Source of the DNA: Chloroflexota bacterium
GTDB lineage: Bacteria; Chloroflexota; UBA6077; FW602-bin22; JACPQP01
NCBI GenBank assembly: GCA_016190465.1
Contig: JACPQP010000228.1
Coordinates: 1 to 11,121, forward strand
Direction: 5' to 3'
Length of the DNA stretch: 11,121 nucleotides
Both the position numbers and the translations under genes were made by a program. Shown one piece after another: positions 1 to 6,049 of this stretch; within the stretch, counting starts at the first letter, position 1; each line of letters opens with the position of its first letter. The notes beneath the pieces were generated by a model, which worked only from the letters and a program-made list of their open reading frames with translations, did not search any database and was not told the DNA's origin.

Positions 1-14
1 CCGCGTCGGACCCA

Positions 15-45
15 CTCAGGAACGGCGGGCCAGGGGGTGAGGTCA
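15..45. repeat. Possible degenerate dispersed-repeat remnant at window edge
   Basis: This stretch holds GGGGGTGAGGTC, which also occurs as part of the right arm of the large palindrome at 5425-5478. It is preceded by CTCAGGAACGGCGG (15-28), which recurs exactly at 390-403 inside the ATPase gene. Both matches are short and the DNA is GC-rich, so chance is possible. The GTG at 37 lies inside this stretch, one reason to prefer the downstream ATG at 70 as the start of the next gene. Confidence 0.25.
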
Positions 46-69
46 ACCCCCGAAAGGGACCCGGACGAT

Positions 70-1935
70 ATGCCAGACACCGACCCGGATGACCGCGACC
101 GAGAGCGGCCGCCGCGTCCCCGCTTTCCCGCTGGCCCCGAGCTGCGCGGCCAGCGCCGGCCGCCTCGGCCGGTGCTTCCGGGCGGAGGAACCGCCGACGA
201 CCTGCGCCGCCGTCTCTTCGCCATCGACGGGAAACCGTACGGCGCCTACCAGGACATCCTCGGCGAATACACCTTCCCCTCGTTCCGCCTGGTGGTCGAC
301 GCCGTGCCACCGGACCCGTTCGCCGGCCCCGCCCGGCTCCGGCTCGTGGTCGACCGCGCGGCCACCAGGCTGCCTCTTGATGGGGCCAGCTCAGGAACGG
401 CGGCCGGCGTGGGAGTGGTGGCGAGCCTTCGGCGGTTCGCCACCGAGGACTTCCTGGCCCGGCGGTTTGCCAGCGCAATCCGGTCGGCCGGGCGCGCCCG
501 GCACGAGATTGGCCCATCGGGATACGTGGCCATCGACGCCGGTCGACAGGAGGTGATCGAGCGCTCGGCCTGTCTGGTGACTGCCGCCGCGGTCGAGATC
601 CGGTTCGTCGTCGGGCTGCCGGCCGAGGGGCGGACGATCCGCGGCCGAGAGGCGGCGCGCCTGCTCGTCGACGATCTCCCGCGAATCCTGGCCGCCAGCG
701 TGTTGCCGGTCGACCCACACCTCGACGCCCTGCGCCATCACGTCGCCACGGTGGAGGACTACCAGGCGCTGCGCGACCAACTGACGGCGCGGGGGCTGAT
801 CGCCTTCATCACCGACGGGGCCAGCCTCCCCCGCGAGAGCGGTGTGAGCGATCTGCCGCTACGCGGTCCGAACGTCGTCCCGTTTCAGTCGCCGCCGGAG
901 CTGCGCGTCACCCTGTCCACGCCGCACAGCGGACCGATCACCGGCCTGGGTATCCCGATGGGGGTGACGCTGATCGTGGGCGGTGGCTTCCACGGCAAGT
1001 CGACGGTCCTCGCGGCGCTGGCGCGGGGCGTCTATCCACACATTCCCGGCGACGGGCGAGAGCGCGTCGTCACGCGAGCCGACGCGGTGAAGGTGCGCGC
1101 CGAGGACGGCCGCAGCGTCGAAGAGGTCGACCTGACGCCGTTTATCGGGGAGCTGCCGCAGAAGCACGGCACCCGCGCCTTCAGCACGACGAACGCGAGC
1201 GGCTCTACCTCGCAGGCCGCGTCGATCATCGAGGCGCTGGAAGCGGGGACCAGTTTGATGCTCCTCGACGAGGACACGACCGCGACAAACTTCATGATCC
1301 GCGATGCCCGGATGCAGCGGCTGGTGCCGAAAGAACTCGAGCCGATTACGCCGTTCATCGACCAGGTGCGCAACCTGGTGACCCGGGGGGTGTCGACGAT
1401 CGTCGTCGTCGGGGGGTCCGGCGACTACTTCGACGTCGCGGACCACGTCATCGCGATGCACGAGTATCGGCCCGAAGTGGTGACCGGCCGAGCCCACCAG
1501 ATCGCGCGTGAGCTACCAGGTCAGCGGGTCCGCGAGAGTCCGCCGCGCTTCGGACCGGTGGTCGCCCGGGCGGTGCTCCCGGAGAGCCTGGACCCGCAGC
1601 GGCGGGGCCGGGCCCGCATCGTGGCGCGCGGCGTCCGCTCGCTGGAGTTCGGAGAAGCGACGATCGAGCTCGATGCCCTCGAACAGCTCGTCGACCCGAG
1701 CCAGACCCGGGCGATCGGCGACCTGATCCTCCACGCGCTGCGGAAAGGGTACTTCCGCCCGCACATCCCGCTCGTGGACGCGATGTCCCGCGCGCTGGGT
1801 GACCTCGACCGCGACGGCTTCGACGCAATCACCCCGCCCGGCCGGCACAGCGGGGACTACGCCCGGCCGCGCCTGCACGAGCTCGTGGCGGCCCTCAACC
1901 GACTGCGGGGCATCCGCATGACCCAGCTCCGGTGA
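70..1935 (+). CDS. Predicted ABC-class ATPase (PF09818-type), function unknown
   Basis: This 621-aa protein matches the predicted ABC-class ATPase family by its landmark segments: ATEDFLARRFA, IDAGRQEVIERSACLV, RESGVSDLPL, the Walker A motif GGGFHGKST (residues 304-312, Lys310), the signature-like SGSTSQ (377-382), the Walker B-like LLDEDT (398-403) and VVVGGSGDYFDVAD. The family is soluble; its substrate and partners are unknown. The chosen start is the ATG at 70, with AAGGGA about 10 bases upstream; a GTG at 37 would add 11 residues but sits in repeat-like DNA. The first ~45 residues are Pro/Arg/Asp-rich and poorly structured, an extension before the family core (LFAIDGKPYGAYQDI). Around residues 105-121 there is an apparent Gly/Ala/Ser-rich insertion between PLD and the LRRFATEDFL segment. 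The gene stands alone on this strand and converges on the kinase gene. Family identity is secure; any role is not. Confidence 0.93.
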   Translation: MPDTDPDDRDRERPPRPRFPAGPELRGQRRPPRPVLPGGGTADDLRRRLFAIDGKPYGAYQDILGEYTFPSFRLVVDAVPPDPFAGPARLRLVVDRAATRLPLDGASSGTAAGVGVVASLRRFATEDFLARRFASAIRSAGRARHEIGPSGYVAIDAGRQEVIERSACLVTAAAVEIRFVVGLPAEGRTIRGREAARLLVDDLPRILAASVLPVDPHLDALRHHVATVEDYQALRDQLTARGLIAFITDGASLPRESGVSDLPLRGPNVVPFQSPPELRVTLSTPHSGPITGLGIPMGVTLIVGGGFHGKSTVLAALARGVYPHIPGDGRERVVTRADAVKVRAEDGRSVEEVDLTPFIGELPQKHGTRAFSTTNASGSTSQAASIIEALEAGTSLMLLDEDTTATNFMIRDARMQRLVPKELEPITPFIDQVRNLVTRGVSTIVVVGGSGDYFDVADHVIAMHEYRPEVVTGRAHQIARELPGQRVRESPPRFGPVVARAVLPESLDPQRRGRARIVARGVRSLEFGEATIELDALEQLVDPSQTRAIGDLILHALRKGYFRPHIPLVDAMSRALGDLDRDGFDAITPPGRHSGDYARPRLHELVAALNRLRGIRMTQLR

Positions 1936-2089
1936 ACCGGGCAAGCCTTTAGGCGTCAGCATGCTCGGGGCATGGCGTTGGGAACCGCGGATCCGGTGTT
2001 CACCAGGCGTCTCCTTTTCCAGCGACCCGGTCGATCTGTTCCTCTCTTCGTCGCAGAATCGGCGCGGGATCGTCGTGCCGTGGGACAGC
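1936..2089. other. Convergent intergenic gap (ATPase / kinase)
   Basis: This 154-bp region lies between the stop codons of two convergent genes. It holds a small imperfect terminator candidate, CATGC-TCGGG-GCATG (1960-1974, 5-bp stem), without a following T run, and the short palindrome GCCTTTAGGC at 1945-1954. I see no gene or RNA in it. Confidence 0.4.
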
Positions 2090-3451
2090 TCAGGCGTGCG
2101 GGAGGCGGACCGTGAAGCAGCTTCCCTCGCCGGGCGTGCTCACCACCTCGACCGAGCCGCCCATCGCCTCGGCCAGTTCCTTCACCAGGGCCAGTCCCAG
2201 GCCTGCCCCGTCGTGGCGCTCGCCGCTGATGCGCGGTCCGCGGTAGAAGCGCTCGAAGATGTGCGGCAGGTCCTCGGGGGCAATGCCCTCGCCCGTATCC
2301 CGGACCTCGACCCGCACCGCGTCCGGCTCGGCGGAGACCGTCGTGGCGACCAGGCCGCCGGGCGAAGTATGGCGAACGGCATTGCCGAGCAGGTTGCTCA
2401 CGACCTGCTCCAGCCGTTCCCCATCCGCCCGCGCCAGCGACAAGTCGGGCGCAACCTCGGCGAGCACCTGGACCCACCGCTGCTGCCAGGCGAGCGGCGC
2501 CAGCGTGCCCACCAGACGACAGACGACCGCTCCCACGTCCGTCGGCCCCAGGCGAAGCTCCAGCCGCCCGACCTCGGCCCGCGAGAGGGTGAAGAGGTCC
2601 TCGATCAGCCGCGACAGGCGCGCGACCTCCCGCTCCATCGTCTCCAGGTCGGCCCGTAGCGCCTGCCCTGAGCCCATCGACGGGCCCGCCGATGATCGAG
2701 GGTCGGTGGTGGGGTGGTGGGGATCGAGGAGCCGGAGCGCGGACTCGAGGTAGCCGCGGACCGTGGCGACCGGCGTGCGCAGCTCGTGCGAGACGCCGGC
2801 GATGAGCTGTCGCCGGGCCTCCAACAGCCCGGCGACACGGTCCCGCTCGGCGTGCAGGTCGCGCAGCGTCTGCTCAAGGTCGGCGGCCATCGCGTTGAAG
2901 TCGGCCTGGAGCCGGCCGACTTCGTCCTCGCCCCCGACCGTCACGCGAGCCGCCAGGTCTCCGGCGCGGAGCGCTCCCGTCGCGGCGGCCAGTTCCTCCA
3001 GATCGAGCTCGAGGGGGCCGAGGTGCGGCGCGGCGGTGCCCTCCGCGCGGTCAGCCGCGAGCATCTCGCGCAGGCGCTCCTGGCGCCGCAGCAACGCTCG
3101 CACGCGGGCGACCAGCTCGCGCGTGCCGAAGGGTTTGGTGAGGTAATCGTCGGCGCCGACCTCGAGGCCGATAACGCGGTCCACCTCCTCGGCGCGGGCA
3201 GTGAGCATCAGTACCGGAACGGGCGAGCTTTGCCGCAGGCGGCGCAGCACCTCCAGCCCGTCCAGCCCCGGTAGCATCCAGTCGAGGACCACCAGGGCGG
3301 GCGACTGCTCGACGAAGATTCGGAGGGCGGTGACGCCGTCGGGCGCGAGGTACACGCGGTAGCCAGCAACCTCCAGCTCGCGCGCGACCACCCGCCCCAG
3401 CTCCCTCTCGTCTTCAACCAGGAGAACCGTCGCCGTCGTTTGCACGCTCAT
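2090..3451 (-). CDS. Receiver-HAMP-histidine kinase fusion lacking sensor and DNA-binding domains
   Basis: This is a 453-aa signalling protein. Residues ~8-122 are an OmpR-class receiver domain with acidic pocket E13/D14, phospho-acceptor D57 in VVLDWMLPGLDG, T84 and K106 (LTKPFG). Residues ~151-200 resemble a HAMP linker (LEELAAATGALRAGDLAARV ... EVGRLQADFNAMA). HisKA follows with His222 in AGVSHELRTP, then HATPase_c with an N box (N353/N357), G1 (DTGEGI, 385-390), F box (FERFYRG) and G2 (GAGLGL, 415-420). All catalytic residues are present. What is missing is the winged-helix domain that should follow the receiver's PHLGPLELDL, and the periplasmic sensor with membrane helices that should precede a HAMP domain. 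The text passes directly from one to the other at residues ~148-153, as if an in-frame deletion joined an adjacent regulator and kinase. The predicted product is cytosolic. The start ATG fits the receiver N terminus, although GAGG abuts it with almost no spacing. It lies 260 bp downstream of the phosphate permease on the same strand; a Pho-type role is possible but unproven. Confidence 0.9.
   Translation of the reverse strand: MSVQTTATVLLVEDERELGRVVARELEVAGYRVYLAPDGVTALRIFVEQSPALVVLDWMLPGLDGLEVLRRLRQSSPVPVLMLTARAEEVDRVIGLEVGADDYLTKPFGTRELVARVRALLRRQERLREMLAADRAEGTAAPHLGPLELDLEELAAATGALRAGDLAARVTVGGEDEVGRLQADFNAMAADLEQTLRDLHAERDRVAGLLEARRQLIAGVSHELRTPVATVRGYLESALRLLDPHHPTTDPRSSAGPSMGSGQALRADLETMEREVARLSRLIEDLFTLSRAEVGRLELRLGPTDVGAVVCRLVGTLAPLAWQQRWVQVLAEVAPDLSLARADGERLEQVVSNLLGNAVRHTSPGGLVATTVSAEPDAVRVEVRDTGEGIAPEDLPHIFERFYRGPRISGERHDGAGLGLALVKELAEAMGGSVEVVSTPGEGSCFTVRLPHA
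2661..2685. repeat. Short repeat-like insertion within kinase dimerization linker
   Basis: Here the DNA reads GCCTGCCCTGAGCCCATCGA followed by CGGGC. It resembles a dispersed palindromic repeat of the type GCCTGTCCTGAGCCCGTCGA seen in many GC-rich environmental bacteria (from memory, not searched). Translated on the minus strand it gives residues ~256-264 (GPSMGSGQA), between the two HisKA helices, where a shorter turn is normal. The flanking PHHPTTDP run is also low-complexity. The reading frame is kept. Confidence 0.4.
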
Positions 3452-3528
3452 CCTCGCCGGTGTCGTCGCTCGGATCAGCCGATCGGCCGGTATCGAGCTG
3501 GCCGATGCGGACGCCGAGCGAGGGGAGA

Positions 3529-3581
3529 CGGGGTCCCCCCTTCCCGCGACGGGAAGGGGGCTAGGGGGCTAGGTCCCCCGG
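3529..3581. repeat. GC-rich palindromic repeat with 11-bp hairpin
   Basis: CCCCCTTCCCG (3536-3546) pairs perfectly with CGGGAAGGGGG (3550-3560) across a 3-base loop. A GGGGGCTAGGGGGCTAGG direct duplication follows, and GGTCCCCC is found at both edges. It lies between the 3' end of the permease gene and the kinase start, both on the minus strand. It could act as a transcript-end stabiliser or attenuator, but there is no T run for a classical terminator. The G-run style matches the other palindromes in this window. Confidence 0.6.
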
Positions 3582-3711
3582 CCGACCGCCATAGTGTGAC
3601 ATTGCCGAGTCAACCCGGGCCCCGGTACGTAGCGAAAAGTGATCAGCCGCCAGCCCGAGGCCGTCCAGTGGCCGTCTGGCGCCGCTCACTGCTAAGAGCC
3701 GTTTGCTGATG

Positions 3712-4737
3712 CTAGCCGACGCCGGGGATGGCCACCCCCGCGTCGACGAGCATCCTGACCAGCGACGTGAGCAGGTAGCCCAGGGCGAAGCAGCAGGGGA
3801 TCGTCAGGACCCAGGCCATCAAGATGTTGCCAGCTACCTGCCAGCGAACACTCTTCGTGCCCCGGGTGGCCCCTACGCCGAGAATCGCGCTCGAGATCGC
3901 GTGCGTCGTCGAGATCGGGATGCCGAAACGGGTCGCGATCTCGATCACCGTGCCAGCGGCCGTCTCGGCGGCGAAGCCGTTGACCGGCGCAAGCCGGACC
4001 AGCCGTCGTCCCATCGTCCTGATGATCCGCCAGCCGCCCATCGCCGTCCCCAGCCCCATCGCGGCCGCCGCGCCGATCATCACCCAGAGCGGGACGTGAA
4101 ACTCGCTGCCGAGCAGGCCGGCCGAGAAGAGGGCGAGCGAGATGATCCCCATCGTCTTCTGCCCATCGTTCCCACCGTGGCTGAACGCCATGTACGCCGA
4201 CGAGACAAGCTGTGCGCGGCCAAAGAACGCGCTGACGACCGAGGCCCGGATGTCTCGGAATAGCCAGTAGATGGCGAGCATCAGGAACGCACCGAACAGC
4301 AGGCCCAGCAGCGGCGAATAGACGATCCCCAGGAGGGTCTTGGAAGTCCCCGACCAGATGACAGCCTTGAATCCGGCGGTCGCGACCGCCGCTCCGAGCA
4401 CCGAGAACACCAGCGCGTGTGAGCTTGACGTCGGGAGACCGTAGTACCAGGTCAGCAGGTCCCAGGCGATCGCCGAGACCAGCGCGATCGCGACGGTGGT
4501 CTGCGAGATGGCCAGCGGATCGACGATCCCTTTGCCCAGGGTCGTGGCGACCGCCGTGCCCGAGAGCGCGCCGAGGAAGTTCAGCGAGCCCGCCATCAGG
4601 ACGGCGGCGCGCGGGCTCAGCACCCGGGTCGCCACCACGGTCGCGATGGCGTTCGCCGCGTCGTGGAAGCCGTTGACGAACTCGAAGGCGAGCCCGAGGA
4701 TGATAACCACGTACACTATCGCCAGCGCGCCGTCCAC
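3712..4737 (-). CDS. pit: PiT-family inorganic phosphate permease
   Basis: This 341-aa integral membrane protein carries both PiT signature regions: GFHDAANAIATVV (residues 23-35) and SHGGNDGQKTMG (186-197), with the paired PTSSSHAL (102-109) and PISTTHAISSAILGVG motifs that mark the family's inverted duplication. About ten hydrophobic segments are visible. PiT proteins take up phosphate, as metal-phosphate or in symport with H+/Na+, across the cytoplasmic membrane with low affinity. The start is GTG at 4737, with GAGGG 9 bases upstream in the spacer; no ATG is nearby. It lies 27 bp downstream of the DUF47 gene and is almost certainly cotranscribed with it, the usual arrangement, in which the PhoU-like partner is thought to modulate the permease. 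Length is in the normal range for bacterial PiT proteins. Confidence 0.96.
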   Translation of the reverse strand: MDGALAIVYVVIILGLAFEFVNGFHDAANAIATVVATRVLSPRAAVLMAGSLNFLGALSGTAVATTLGKGIVDPLAISQTTVAIALVSAIAWDLLTWYYGLPTSSSHALVFSVLGAAVATAGFKAVIWSGTSKTLLGIVYSPLLGLLFGAFLMLAIYWLFRDIRASVVSAFFGRAQLVSSAYMAFSHGGNDGQKTMGIISLALFSAGLLGSEFHVPLWVMIGAAAAMGLGTAMGGWRIIRTMGRRLVRLAPVNGFAAETAAGTVIEIATRFGIPISTTHAISSAILGVGATRGTKSVRWQVAGNILMAWVLTIPCCFALGYLLTSLVRMLVDAGVAIPGVG

Positions 4738-4749
4738 GATGTGATACCC

Positions 4750-4779
4750 TCAGACGCTCTCGATTCAGACGCTCTCGAT
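4750..4779. repeat. 15-bp perfect tandem duplication spanning a stop codon
   Basis: TCAGACGCTCTCGAT occurs twice head-to-tail, at 4750-4764 and 4765-4779. On the minus strand each unit encodes Ile-Glu-Ser-Val-stop, so the last five codons of the DUF47 gene (stop included) are copied into the spacer before the permease. Removing one unit would shrink the intergenic gap from 27 to 12 bp. Confidence 0.95.
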
Positions 4780-5394
4780 AACGATGCCGTTCAGCGTATC
4801 GGCGATGTCTTCGCACCGGTCGGTCGCATCTTCGAGGAGCGAATAGATCTCCTTCCAGCGGATCAAGTCGAACAACTGGTCGGGGTGCTCCACCAGCTTG
4901 GCCACCGCGGCGCGAGTTACGCCGTCCGCCTCGTTCTCCAGACGGTTTACCTCGATCATCCGCGCTCGGATCAGCGGCATCGTCTTCTTGTTGCGCAACA
5001 GCGGCACCGCCTGGTTGACCTGTTCCGCCGAGGCCAGGATGATGTCGCCGAGGCGAATCGCCTCGAGGGTTGGCTGCTCGATGCGATAGAGCAGCATCAC
5101 GTCGGCCGCCGCCTCGATGCTGTCGACCGCGTCGTCGAGGCTGCTGGCGAGCCGCTGGATTACGTCGCGCTCAAAGGGAGGGATGAACGTGCGGTGCAAC
5201 AGATCGTAGACTTCGTGGACGATGAAATCGCCGTGATGCTCTTGCTCGGAGATGCGAGCAACCTGGCGTTCAACCTCGGTGTAGTTCCTGAGTAACTGGG
5301 TCAACAAGCGAGCAGCTTCGACCAGGTTGATGGCGCCCTTCTCGAACCAGTCATAGAATCCCTCTTCAGCGGGCATGAGCGAGAATCGCCGCAT
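4765..5394 (-). CDS. DUF47 / PhoU-like putative phosphate transport regulator
   Basis: This 209-aa, mostly helical, charged protein is of the DUF47 (PhoU_div, PF01865) type. Recognisable segments are FYDWFEKGAINLVEAA near the N terminus, SEQEHHGDFIVHEVYDLLH, TFIPPFERDVIQRLASSLDD, NRLENEADGV and the C-terminal RWKEIYSLLEDATDRCEDIA. Such proteins form PhoU-like helical bundles with conserved acidic residues that bind metals; they are typically encoded beside pit and are thought to regulate it. There is no signal peptide or membrane segment, so it is cytosolic. The ATG at 5394 has AGAGG 9 bases upstream (5404-5408 on the plus strand); a second Met at residue 7 lacks a comparable site. The leader contains a 25-bp perfect hairpin ending 16 bases before the ribosome site. 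The last five codons are tandemly duplicated just after the stop. Confidence 0.94.
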   Translation of the reverse strand: MRRFSLMPAEEGFYDWFEKGAINLVEAARLLTQLLRNYTEVERQVARISEQEHHGDFIVHEVYDLLHRTFIPPFERDVIQRLASSLDDAVDSIEAAADVMLLYRIEQPTLEAIRLGDIILASAEQVNQAVPLLRNKKTMPLIRARMIEVNRLENEADGVTRAAVAKLVEHPDQLFDLIRWKEIYSLLEDATDRCEDIADTLNGIVIESV

Positions 5395-5424
5395 CGTCGA
5401 TAACCTCTACCGGAGAGGCGGCCG

Positions 5425-5478
5425 GACCTCACCCCCGGCCCCCTCTCCGGTGACGGAGAGGGGGCCGGGGGTGAGGTC
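5425..5478. repeat. 25-bp perfect inverted repeat (dispersed palindrome)
   Basis: Arm 5425-5449 is the exact reverse complement of 5454-5478, with a 4-base GTGA loop. The arm carries CCTCACCCCC followed by a CCCCTCTCC core, which recurs in a near copy at 11084-11121. In the transcript of the DUF47-pit operon it would form an extremely stable hairpin just upstream of the ribosome-binding site. There is no T run, so it is not a normal terminator. The copies look like a small palindromic REP/MITE-like family. Confidence 0.9.
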
Positions 5479-5714
5479 GAGCCTCCTCCGTTGTAACCTC
5501 TGTCTGTCCACCGTGCCGGCACGCACAGCGGCTCCCTCCCCCACCAGCCTGCGCACTCGGCGAGGGGACGAACGGCAACCGCAGACAAACGTGGATCGAC
5601 GCCGGGCCGGCGCGAGTCACGCGTCTTGCCGTATAGACTACCACAAATCCGGCGAGGACGTGGACGGGGTCTGCGCATATGGTGCGCGCGGCGGGCTGGA
5701 GGCGGCCGCGCGCG

Positions 5715-5861
5715 TCAGAAACGGGCGGCCTCTTCGCTTTTCAGCAGCTCGCCCAGCGCGGCGTCGAGGGCGGCCAGCAGGGCATCGGCGGGAGGCTGAG
5801 GGAGGTTCGGCCGGGCGGTAGCCAGGCGGGTCAAGGTCTCACGGATTGCGCGGGTGACCAC
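5715..5861 (-). CDS. Doubtful small ORF, 48 aa, unknown
   Basis: Reading on the minus strand from GTG 5861 to TGA 5715-5717 gives 48 residues of protein-like composition: RAIRETLTRLATARPNL, a QPPAD turn, then ALLAALDAALGELLKSEEAARF, which would form an amphipathic helix. A stop codon lies five codons upstream (5874-5876), so it cannot be longer in this frame, and the nearest purine-rich AGGAG is 15 bases from the GTG, too far to be convincing. Its start region overlaps the plus-strand tRNA promoter. It may be a real small protein, the tail of a decayed gene, or chance. I do not recognise it. Confidence 0.3.
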   Translation of the reverse strand: MVTRAIRETLTRLATARPNLPQPPADALLAALDAALGELLKSEEAARF

Positions 5862-5875
5862 GCTGGTGCTATACT
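5846..5875 (+). promoter_or_regulatory. Sigma-70-type promoter for tRNA-Gly
   Basis: TTGCGC (5846-5851) and TATACT (5870-5875) are separated by 18 bases. The -10 is a strong match and the -35 moderate. Transcription would start near 5882, giving a ~97-base leader before the tRNA that would need 5' processing by RNase P. Confidence 0.55.
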
Positions 5876-5978
5876 ACTCCTGTAGCCGACGGATCCGCCC
5901 TGGTCGGGGGCGCGACGCGAACACCAGGTTCGTCCCTACCGGCGGGCGGTCGCAGGCTGCAAGGGGTTCGCCCTGGTC

Positions 5979-6049
5979 GCGGGATTGATGTAGCGGTAGC
6001 ATACTAGCCTTCCAAGCTGGGTGCACGGGTTCGAATCCCGTATCCCGCT
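5979..6049 (+). tRNA. tRNA-Gly (anticodon UCC)
   Basis: A 71-base cloverleaf can be folded by hand. The acceptor stem GCGGGAT (5979-5985) pairs with ATCCCGC (6042-6048); discriminator T is at 6049. The D arm has a 3-bp stem (ATG/CAT) with loop TAGCGGTAG. The anticodon stem CTAGC/GCTGG has one T-G pair and encloses loop CTTCCAA with anticodon TCC (6011-6013). The variable loop is 4 bases. The T stem ACGGG/CCCGT encloses TTCGAAT. CCA is not encoded. The anticodon UCC reads GGA and, by wobble, GGG glycine codons. The gene is convergent with treY, whose 3' end overlaps it in antisense by 46 bp. Confidence 0.97.

Larger units (their letters stand above)
5395..5978. other. 584-bp region without a confident gene
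   Basis: The region holds the leader of the DUF47 gene with its long palindrome (5425-5478), a GC-rich stretch 5480-5710 with no recognisable protein in any frame, a doubtful 48-codon minus-strand ORF (5715-5861), and the promoter and ~100-base leader of the tRNA. No good sigma-70 promoter for the minus-strand phosphate operon was found; the best A/T-rich spot, TAGTCTATAC on the minus strand near 5632-5641, has no matching -35. A CGAAC-ACCAG-GTTCG palindrome sits at 5918-5932. Confidence 0.5.

Noticed and set aside
1961..2659. Long plus-strand ORF opposite the kinase gene
   Set aside because: It is the antisense shadow of the HATPase and HisKA regions; the minus-strand frame has all kinase motifs.
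3536..3560. Hairpin between pit and the kinase gene as a rho-independent terminator
   Set aside because: The stem is strong but no T run follows on the minus strand, and the same style of hairpin occurs in coding DNA, so a repeat is the better explanation.
3692..4816. 374-codon minus-strand ORF in another frame over the PiT gene
   Set aside because: Extremely Arg/His/Gly-rich shadow frame; the membrane protein with PiT signatures is in the neighbouring frame.
5918..5932. CGAAC-ACCAG-GTTCG palindrome in the tRNA leader as a second SOS box
   Set aside because: The spacer between GAAC and GTTC is 5 bases rather than 4, and the site is ~40 bases downstream of the promoter -10, so it does not fit the LexA box seen at 9496-9507.
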